NCBI GenBank assembly: GCA_035542155.1
Contig: DATKLX010000147.1
Coordinates: 1 to 13,555 of the forward strand
Length of the DNA stretch: 13,555 bases
Source of the DNA: DATKLX01 sp035542155
GTDB lineage: Bacteria > Chloroflexota > Anaerolineae > Anaerolineales > Anaerolineaceae
Direction: 5' to 3'
Position 1 is the first letter of the stretch, and the number at the start of each line of letters is the position of its first letter. The position numbers and the translations under genes are program-made. A model generated the notes under the pieces. That model was not told where the DNA came from. It did not search any database and worked only from the letters and a program-made list of their open reading frames with translations. Of the stretch, positions 1 to 5,059 are shown in pieces.

Positions 1-4
1 TTTC

Positions 5-20
5 CATGCTCCGCCCTTAC
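5..20 (-). promoter_or_regulatory. Possible ribosome binding site and start codon of a further minus-strand gene at the window edge
   Basis: On the minus strand, 91 nt after the stop codon of the NusG-like gene, the sequence reads AAGGGCGGAGC directly followed by ATG (start codon at 7..5). This is a plausible Shine-Dalgarno sequence plus start, which would place another gene in the same direction downstream of the NusG paralogue. Only two codons lie inside the window, so the product cannot be judged. Specialised NusG paralogues often sit at the head of the cluster they control, so a polysaccharide or secondary-metabolite cluster would be a reasonable expectation, but that is inference. Confidence 0.3.
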
Positions 21-97
21 GATAGCCTGAATGGCAATCGTTGTGGGAGGACTTGCTGCTTTGACTCGAGGCCAGATCTGAATGCCTTGCCGGGTTT

Positions 98-631
98 TTA
101 CAGATCGGCTCGATTTGATCGTTGAATCGACCCGGTTCTGATCTCGACCGGGATCGTCCTTCCACTCAACAGGTGTAAGAGCACCCGAGAGCGGGCTCTA
201 CCATCCAGTGCAATATCGAAGATGGCCTCATAGCCAGCGAATGGGCCTTCCAGGATGGTCACCTTTTCCCCAGCCTGCAGATGCGGATGAGTCTGTCTGG
301 AGATCGTCTGCGAAATTTCATTCACTTTATTGCGGATCGCAGCGATTAAAACATCGGGGACGCTTGGCGGTTCTCCACCAAAGGTGACCAGCCCATTGGT
401 ATACGGCATCCAGCGGATCTTCGAAATCCCCAGCTCGTCCAGGTCTGCCTGGATGAACATGTAGCCTGGGAAGTAAGGCCTGTTCTTTCGGGCAGTGGGA
501 TTGGTCGATTTCACCGCGATAGTAGGGTAATACACCTCATACCCACTGGAGACAGCGTGATAGTAAAGGCTTTCTTCCTTGTTAGGTTTGCTGCTGAGTA
601 CGTACCAGTGGACGTTCATGAAATCCTTCAT
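98..631 (-). CDS. NusG/RfaH-type specialised transcription elongation (antitermination) factor
   Basis: This 177-residue protein has the architecture of NusG paralogues such as RfaH, LoaP and UpxY. The N-terminal NGN domain opens with WYVLSSKPNKEE (residues 9-20), has the family FPGYMF motif at 54-59, and runs to about residue 105. A short linker leads to a C-terminal KOW domain (about 119-172, with AGEKVTILEGPFAGYEAIF). Such proteins bind the RNA polymerase clamp and suppress pausing or termination over long operons. It is probably not the housekeeping NusG, because it is not next to secE, rplK or rplA and it has its own long leader. Two ATG starts are possible: 631, taken here, and 619, which gives the more typical MNVHWYV N-terminus and has AAGGA just upstream, although only 4 nt away. 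It is divergent from a heptose phosphatase gene, which hints at surface polysaccharide, but the target genes are outside the window. Confidence 0.85.
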   Translation of the reverse strand: MKDFMNVHWYVLSSKPNKEESLYYHAVSSGYEVYYPTIAVKSTNPTARKNRPYFPGYMFIQADLDELGISKIRWMPYTNGLVTFGGEPPSVPDVLIAAIRNKVNEISQTISRQTHPHLQAGEKVTILEGPFAGYEAIFDIALDGRARSRVLLHLLSGRTIPVEIRTGSIQRSNRADL

Positions 632-760
632 GAAATAATCGATCTTTACGACTATCTTTATTAGATTAGTCTTGATTTAGATCGAGGGTTTTTCCCCCCA
701 ATCCCTTTGCTGGACTGCCATCGCCAGCTTGTACTCCAGATCCGAAAATCTTTAAATCAG

Positions 761-793
761 AACCGGCAATCTCATATTTCGAAGATGCCGGTT
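761..793 (-). promoter_or_regulatory. Hairpin in the putative 5' leader of the NusG-like mRNA
   Basis: AACCGGCA at 761-768 and TGCCGGTT at 786-793 form a perfect 8-bp inverted repeat with a 17-nt loop. The stem could be extended with ATCT/AGAT (769-772 and 782-785 region) if one base is bulged. If the promoter at 1005..1033 is used, this hairpin lies in the transcribed leader about 130 nt before the start codon. It is not followed by a clear U-run, so it does not look like an intrinsic terminator. A regulatory or pause-related role is possible but unproven. Confidence 0.35.
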
Positions 794-887
794 TCGCCAG
801 TAGCTCGTTGGAAGGTTCCCCCAATAGATAATCGGGGATGGCGACCAGATTCCCCCTTCCAATTCAACGCCGCATCGCGCAATAACA

Positions 888-905
888 ATTATAACGATTT
901 ATAAT
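888..905. repeat. AT-rich perfect inverted repeat
   Basis: ATTATAA (888-894) and TTATAAT (899-905) form a 7-bp perfect inverted repeat around CGAT. A TATAAT hexamer is present on each strand (900-905 on plus, 893-888 on minus), but I found no acceptable -35 element at 16-18 nt for either, so it is listed as a repeat and not as a promoter. It may be an operator or simply AT-rich sequence. Confidence 0.3.
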
Positions 906-1004
906 CTAATTTGTTTCAATTTTACAGATACTTTTCTTACAATAAAACGACTGATAAATTGTTAAACATTTTTTGTTGATATTTCTTCTTCATAGCCCAT
1001 GAAT

Positions 1005-1033
1005 ATCGTAGCGAATCTGAGCGGGGTTGTCAA
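1005..1033 (-). promoter_or_regulatory. Putative sigma70-type promoter for the NusG-like gene
   Basis: On the minus strand a perfect TTGACA (1033-1028) is followed after exactly 17 nt by TACGAT (1010-1005), which matches the -10 consensus at four of six positions including the first A and the final AT. Transcription would begin near 998 and give a leader of about 370 nt before the NusG-like start codon, unusually long for a bacterial gene. The assignment rests on pattern matching only. Confidence 0.5.
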
Positions 1034-1059
1034 GTTAATTTGGCTCATTTTTAAGATCC

Positions 1060-1107
1060 ATCTATTTTATAGATCTAAAGATCTATATTCGATCTACCTA
1101 GTAGATT
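1060..1107. repeat. Cluster of three short palindromes sharing GATCTA
   Basis: Three perfect inverted repeats are packed together. ATCTAT/ATAGAT (1060-1065, 1069-1074) has a TTT loop. ATAGATC/GATCTAT (1069-1075, 1080-1086) has a TAAA loop and shares an arm with the first. ATCTAC/GTAGAT (1092-1097, 1101-1106) has a CTA loop. GATCTA begins at 1072, 1080 and 1091. The cluster lies 27 nt beyond the -35 of the minus-strand promoter and about 100 nt upstream of the phosphatase start, a position suited to a DNA-binding regulator of either gene. No known operator consensus was recognised. Confidence 0.45.
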
Positions 1108-1203
1108 TTTAATCCCGGTTTGATTATGATGATGGGGATTGAACGTATCCTCTCCCGGTTTTGTGAATCGGGGAGGGAAAATATTTTTAGGATACGCGAG
1201 AAT

Positions 1204-1779
1204 ATGGACCGAGCGATCTTTTTAGACCGGGACGGCGTGGTGATCGAAAACCGCCCTGAATATGTGCGCAGTTGGGCCGACGTAGCCTTCCTCCCCCACG
1301 CGTTGGATGCCCTGCGCCTGGCCTGCACCGCTCCGTTCCGCCTGATCATGGTTACCAACCAGGCCGGGATTGGAAAAGGCGTCATCCCTGCGGAAGTCGC
1401 CGCGGACATCAACCGCCGCCTGATCGCGGAAATCGTCGCGCACGGCGCCCGGGTTGATGCCCTCTACGTCTGTCCGCACGCCCCGGGCGAATCCTGTTCG
1501 TGCCGCAAACCTCGCCCGGGTCTGATCTTGCAGGCCGCCGCGGAGCATGACCTCGATCTGTACCACTCTCTCCTGATAGGTGATGCACTCACCGACCTCC
1601 AGGCCGGTTATACCGCCGGTGTTCGAAACCTGGCCCTGGTGAAAACAGGCCGCGGCGCGGAGCAGCTCCTGCTTGTCCAGCAGGCTTTCCACTCATCCTA
1701 CCAGGTATTTCCGGATCTTCACGCCGCGATCCAGGCTTTCCTTTCCGGAGCTGGGCTTGCCAGTCATTCCAATTCATGA
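1204..1779 (+). CDS. gmhB: D-glycero-D-manno-heptose 1,7-bisphosphate 7-phosphatase (HAD-IIIA family)
   Basis: The 191-residue product matches GmhB in length and in every key motif. Motif I is FLDRDG with nucleophile D8 and acid D10. Motif II is VTNQAGIGKG, with T51-N52-Q53. The zinc loop is C90-P-H92 with C98-x-C100. K102 follows in RKPRPG, and motif IV is IGDALTDLQAG with D127 and D131. The enzyme removes the C7 phosphate of heptose bisphosphate in the cytosol, on the way to ADP- or GDP-activated heptose for surface glycans. A related histidinol-phosphate phosphatase role is a less likely alternative. The reading frame stays open upstream to 1120, but the ATG at 1204 puts the DxD motif at the normal distance from the N-terminus, and the upstream ATG has no ribosome binding site. 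A weak AGGA lies 11 nt before the chosen start. The gene converges with recJ. Confidence 0.88.
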   Translation: MDRAIFLDRDGVVIENRPEYVRSWADVAFLPHALDALRLACTAPFRLIMVTNQAGIGKGVIPAEVAADINRRLIAEIVAHGARVDALYVCPHAPGESCSCRKPRPGLILQAAAEHDLDLYHSLLIGDALTDLQAGYTAGVRNLALVKTGRGAEQLLLVQQAFHSSYQVFPDLHAAIQAFLSGAGLASHSNS

Positions 1780-1817
1780 ACGCTTTCATCCCCGGTAAAA
1801 ACCCGTCCTGAAGCGTT
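1779..1817. terminator. Weak inverted repeat in the convergent gmhB/recJ junction
   Basis: AACGCTT (1779-1785) and AAGCGTT (1811-1817) form a 7-bp inverted repeat with a 25-nt loop in the 59-nt gap between two converging genes. Position suggests a shared termination zone, but the loop is long and neither side has a clear U-tract, so an intrinsic terminator is only a possibility. Confidence 0.2.
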
Positions 1818-1838
1818 GAATCCCCATCTAAAAGATTA

Positions 1839-4175
1839 TTAGAACAGCGCTTCCATCCTTGCCTGGGCGAAGAAACTCCGGTATGCCGCCGTCTCGCCCA
1901 GCAGCGCACGAAGCATCTCCTCAGCCGCGTCCACCCGCTTCGAGTCTCGTACCTTTTCGCCCTGCGGGATTTTCCAGACAGACAGAACCGCATCTCCCTC
2001 CCCTGACCCCAGTCCGATTTCTCCCCGCGCCTCCAGCCAGCGCAGCCCCCAGCGCACCGTCTCGACTCGCTGCGCCGTCGCTGCGGCCAGCCGGTTCAGA
2101 TCGGCTCGCCCTTCCAGGGACCTCAGCGTGTAATTCACCAGTCCGGCCAGGCGGGGTAAGAACGGTTCCAGCGCGTCCATATCCGGGTCCTGACCGAACA
2201 GGTGGATCACCGCCGGAGCAACTTTTTCCAGCGCCGCCTCCAGCTCTGTATGCCCTGGGGGAGCGGTCCAGATCGCCAGGGACGGGCCGGGAGCCAGGTC
2301 CAACCGGTTGACCACCCGGATATCCTCCAGCCCGGCCTGTGGTGCCCCTTCTCCCCACACCTGTATCCTGCCAGTTCCAGCCGCCCGGCGCAGCGCCTGA
2401 ACCGGGTTACCGGCCCACCGGCAGTCGATCACCTGCCGCCGCGGCGCCGCCGGTCTCGCCTCGATCGAGCGAACCACCCGCTGGCGCGCGTCCACCCACT
2501 CCACCTGAACTTCGCGGTTCCCACGGTAATTGCTCGCGCGCAGGGTGTAGGCCAGGTCGAATCTCTCCTCCGGGATTGGCAGCCCCGCAGCCTGCCACCA
2601 GATGACCTTCTGGCTGTTCCCGGCTCCATCCACCAGGACCAACTGCAAATGCTCGCCATTGCGCCCTACTGTCCGCGATTCTTTGATCGTCACATCCGGC
2701 GCCAGCAGCGTCACAGGCGGGTTTCCCGGTCCGTATGGCGCCAGCCGGTCCATGTCCTGCGCCAGGTCCGGCGTTATCTCCCCGAACGGCAGCCTTCCCG
2801 CGATTTCCAGCTCGAACCGGATGGGGTGTTTTTCCAGCATTTCTGCGACCGTCCCGCAGAACCCCTGCCGAAACGCGTCAATCCGCTCTGCTTCGATCGC
2901 CAGCCCTGCTGCCATGGGATGGCCGCCTGAGCCGATCAGCAGCTCCGCCTGGGCCGTGATAGCCGCGTGGATGTCTAGCCCCGGGATCGAGCGCGCCGAA
3001 CCCCGGGCCGGCTGCCCCGCGGGAGCAGCGAACAAAATCGTCGGGCGGTGGTAGAGCTCGACCAGCCGGCTGGCCACGATCCCGATCACCCCTGCCGGCC
3101 AGGCCGTTTGGCTGAGCACCAGCGCGGGTTGCTCCAGCAGCGTGGGTTCCCGTTCGAGCTGCGTCTGCGCCGCCTGGAACACCTGGTCGCATAGCAGGCG
3201 CCTCTGGGCGTTGAGGGTTTCCAGTTCGGCGGCAAGCGTTCGCGCCCGGACCGGATCGCTCGTGGTCAGGAATTCGACAGCCGGGTTGGCGTCCGCCAAT
3301 CGGCCAAGCGCGTTCAGCCGCGGCCCGAGGATGAACCCGATGTGTTCTTCGCTCAGGTGCGCCGGGTCCAGCTCGGCTGTCTCGAGCAATGCCTGCAAGC
3401 CCGGGCGTCGGTTCTTGCGCAGTAGAACCAGTCCTATCTGGAGCAGGTAGCGGGTATCTCCGCGCTGCTCCGCCAGGTCGGCGACGATCCCCAGTGCAAC
3501 CAGGTCGAGCAGTTCTTCGGCCATCCCCCGATGCCCGGCGGCATCGCTGAGGGCGCGGGCAACCTCGTACGCCACACCTACCCCGGGTAGCCCGCGTAGT
3601 GGGTGGCCTTCCGCCAGGCGTTTGGGGTTGACCACCGCCTCCGCACCGGGCAGGGTGGGCGGCAGGTCGTGGTGGTCGCTGATCAAGAAGCAGGCGCCGT
3701 TTTCACGCGCCAGGTCGGCGGCGTCGTGGGCCTCGATCCCCGTGTCACAGGTGAGGATGACGCCGGCCCCAGCGGCGATTTCCTTCCTCAGCCCGGCCAG
3801 GTTGACCCCATGCGACTCCGTCGCCCGCACCGGGATGTGGAACCCGACCTCCGCTCCAAGCGAGCGCAGCGTCTCGACCAGGACTGTGGTCGCGGTTTGC
3901 CCGTCCACGTCGAAATCTCCCCACACGCAGATCTTCTTCCGTTGCCGCACCGCTGTTAGGAGAATCTCGACCATCCGCTCAAGGTCCGGAAGGTCGCTGG
4001 CAGGCGCGGGAGAATACTGGCCCGGGTCCAGGAAGGCCCGCGCGGCTGCGGGCGTGGTCAACCCCCGCCGGGCCAGCGTCTCGCTGACCAGGGGGTGGCC
4101 GCCGACTGCCGCTCGCAGCTCCTCCGGGACGGCCGGTCGTTCCAGCTCCTTCCAAAACCGCTCCCCCCCGTTCAA
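1839..4175 (-). CDS. recJ: Single-stranded-DNA-specific 5'-3' exonuclease RecJ, with C-terminal extension
   Basis: The 778-residue product is a DHH-family exonuclease that degrades single-stranded DNA 5' to 3' in RecF-pathway repair. Visible motifs: GDFDVDG (86-92, metal ligands D87, D89, D91), D144 in LTCDTGI, SDHHD (166-170, the DHH motif), LPGVGVAYEVARAL (195-208), GPRLNALGRL (283-292), GSARSIPGLDIH (391-402) and GSGGHPMAAG (414-423) of the DHHA1 part. The OB-fold segment spans about 450-565 and contains LAPYGPGNP. An extension of about 200 residues follows (575-778), with IWTAPPGHTELEAAL and a winged-helix-like stretch near 690-722; a long C-terminus is also known in Firmicutes RecJ. The start is TTG at 4175, whose last two bases form part of the upstream gene's TGA (TTGA, 4-nt overlap), with a strong ribosome binding site 8 nt before it. 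It is the last gene of the operon. Confidence 0.93.
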   Translation of the reverse strand: MNGGERFWKELERPAVPEELRAAVGGHPLVSETLARRGLTTPAAARAFLDPGQYSPAPASDLPDLERMVEILLTAVRQRKKICVWGDFDVDGQTATTVLVETLRSLGAEVGFHIPVRATESHGVNLAGLRKEIAAGAGVILTCDTGIEAHDAADLARENGACFLISDHHDLPPTLPGAEAVVNPKRLAEGHPLRGLPGVGVAYEVARALSDAAGHRGMAEELLDLVALGIVADLAEQRGDTRYLLQIGLVLLRKNRRPGLQALLETAELDPAHLSEEHIGFILGPRLNALGRLADANPAVEFLTTSDPVRARTLAAELETLNAQRRLLCDQVFQAAQTQLEREPTLLEQPALVLSQTAWPAGVIGIVASRLVELYHRPTILFAAPAGQPARGSARSIPGLDIHAAITAQAELLIGSGGHPMAAGLAIEAERIDAFRQGFCGTVAEMLEKHPIRFELEIAGRLPFGEITPDLAQDMDRLAPYGPGNPPVTLLAPDVTIKESRTVGRNGEHLQLVLVDGAGNSQKVIWWQAAGLPIPEERFDLAYTLRASNYRGNREVQVEWVDARQRVVRSIEARPAAPRRQVIDCRWAGNPVQALRRAAGTGRIQVWGEGAPQAGLEDIRVVNRLDLAPGPSLAIWTAPPGHTELEAALEKVAPAVIHLFGQDPDMDALEPFLPRLAGLVNYTLRSLEGRADLNRLAAATAQRVETVRWGLRWLEARGEIGLGSGEGDAVLSVWKIPQGEKVRDSKRVDAAEEMLRALLGETAAYRSFFAQARMEALF

Positions 4176-5059
4176 TAAACAATCTCCTCCACCTGGTCCA
4201 GGCTCAGCCCCTCCAGGCTCAGGCCGCCTTCCACCTCGTCATACTCGTCCAGTTGCCCGGCTTTTCCGCCCCGGTTGCATAGCGCGCGGTACACGCAGTA
4301 GGAGCAGCGCTGGCTGGGCGGTCCCATCCAGAACCCTTCCTCCTTGCGGCCGCAGATGTCCGCGATCAGGGCGCGCAGATCCTCGTCGTCTGCCTCGAAC
4401 TGGCTCGCCGAATACGGAAATACCTCGCAGCAGTCCGGTTCGTCCGCGAACCAGTAGACCATTTCGATCTGCTCGGGCCGGATCGCATGTCCCTGCTTCA
4501 GCGCCGCGCCTGCCCGGGCCAGCACGTAACGGTACACGCGCGTCTGGAAGGCTGCCGCCAGACGGGGGCGCTCCGGGCGTTTCCCGCCCGTTTTCCAATC
4601 CACGATCACCACCTTTTCAAGCGGCCCCTCCGGATCGGCGCCGGGCAGCAGCGCCAGCAGGTCAATCCTTGCCACCAGCCTGCGGCCGGTGACCGGTACG
4701 CTCAGCAGGGTTTCGACCAGGCGCCTTCCGCCCGCCGGTATGGGGTTGGCCGTCAGATAGTTCTCCCACCACCGCCGCAGGTCTTCGCCTCGCCCGGGGA
4801 AAACGCCTGCTGGTGGCAGCATCTCGCTGATTCTCGCTGCGGGGATCCCGACCTGGTGCTGCTGGACCATGCGGTGGAAGATGGACCCTTGCAGCATCCG
4901 CTGCTCGTGCTCCAGCGCCGGCTCGCTCACCAGCGCGGGCCAGGCGCGGTGTTCGACATATTTCAAGCGGAACCGCCGCGGGCACTCCTGAAAGTCTTGC
5001 AGGCTGCTCTGGCTGAACTGGAAATCGCGTGGAATCACGCCGCTGTCAGTGCCTTCCAT
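4172..5059 (-). CDS. PD-(D/E)xK (RecB-family) nuclease with AddB-type Fe-S cluster cysteines
   Basis: This 295-residue protein is a stand-alone RecB-family nuclease. It starts with SQSSLQDFQECPRRF (16-30, Cys26), then has H62 (GSIFHRMV), D133 in the RIDLL strand, DWK (D154, K156), and Q172-x3-Y176 (FQTRVYRY), the usual order of active-site residues in PDDEXK_1 nucleases. Three C-terminal cysteines (C252, C255, C261; spacing C-x2-C-x5-C) together with Cys26 fit the four ligands of the [4Fe-4S] cluster that clamps the nuclease fold in AddB and Cas4. The two preceding genes are helicase-like proteins without a nuclease domain, so this is probably their nuclease subunit. The start ATG overlaps the helicase gene by 14 nt and is preceded by GAGGGG. 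Cas4 is an alternative by fold, but there are no CRISPR genes here. No acidic or helicase extension is present. Confidence 0.85.
   Translation of the reverse strand: MEGTDSGVIPRDFQFSQSSLQDFQECPRRFRLKYVEHRAWPALVSEPALEHEQRMLQGSIFHRMVQQHQVGIPAARISEMLPPAGVFPGRGEDLRRWWENYLTANPIPAGGRRLVETLLSVPVTGRRLVARIDLLALLPGADPEGPLEKVVIVDWKTGGKRPERPRLAAAFQTRVYRYVLARAGAALKQGHAIRPEQIEMVYWFADEPDCCEVFPYSASQFEADDEDLRALIADICGRKEEGFWMGPPSQRCSYCVYRALCNRGGKAGQLDEYDEVEGGLSLEGLSLDQVEEIVY
4184..4190 (-). promoter_or_regulatory. Ribosome binding site that fixes the TTG start of recJ
   Basis: GGAGGAG on the minus strand lies inside the last codons of the nuclease gene, 8 nt before the TTG at 4175. Such a strong Shine-Dalgarno at optimal distance supports the rare start codon and translational coupling of recJ to the nuclease. 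Confidence 0.75.

Larger units (their letters stand above)
632..1203. other. AT-rich divergent intergenic region (572 nt)
   Basis: This stretch separates the NusG-like gene (minus) from the heptose phosphatase gene (plus). I see no credible gene in it: a 65-codon plus-strand frame at 707..904 lacks a ribosome binding site and recognisable protein features. It contains a minus-strand promoter (1005..1033), a leader hairpin (761..793), an AT-rich inverted repeat (888..905) and a cluster of palindromes (1060..1107), all listed separately. Composition is much more AT-rich than the neighbouring genes, especially 880..1110. I could not identify a convincing plus-strand promoter for the phosphatase gene. 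Confidence 0.7.

Noticed and set aside
650..671. GACTA/TAGTC inverted repeat just upstream of the NusG-like start
   Set aside because: Only 5 bp of stem with a 12-nt loop in AT-rich DNA; expected by chance.
707..904. A 65-codon plus-strand open frame in the AT-rich divergent region
   Set aside because: No Shine-Dalgarno, no recognisable domain, and it overlaps the leader of the NusG-like gene on the other strand.
1150..1177. CTCTCCCG/CGGGGAG hairpin in the gmhB leader as an attenuator
   Set aside because: It needs a bulge and a wobble pair, and the following AAAATATTTTT is not a clean U-tract.
1120..1203. An N-terminal extension of GmhB beginning at the ATG at 1120
   Set aside because: It would add 28 residues not found in the family before the DxD motif, and no ribosome binding site precedes that ATG.
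1098..1412. A 104-codon minus-strand open frame over the start of gmhB
   Set aside because: Antisense to the conserved catalytic N-terminus of GmhB, with shadow-like composition.
3622..4692. A 356-codon plus-strand open frame over recJ and the nuclease gene
   Set aside because: It is antisense to two proteins with full family motifs, is rich in Pro, Arg and Ser as GC-rich shadow frames are, and crosses their junction.
4172..5059. Reading the Fe-S nuclease as Cas4 of a CRISPR system
   Set aside because: No CRISPR repeats or other cas genes are in the window, the protein is longer than typical Cas4, and its partners are AddAB-like helicases.
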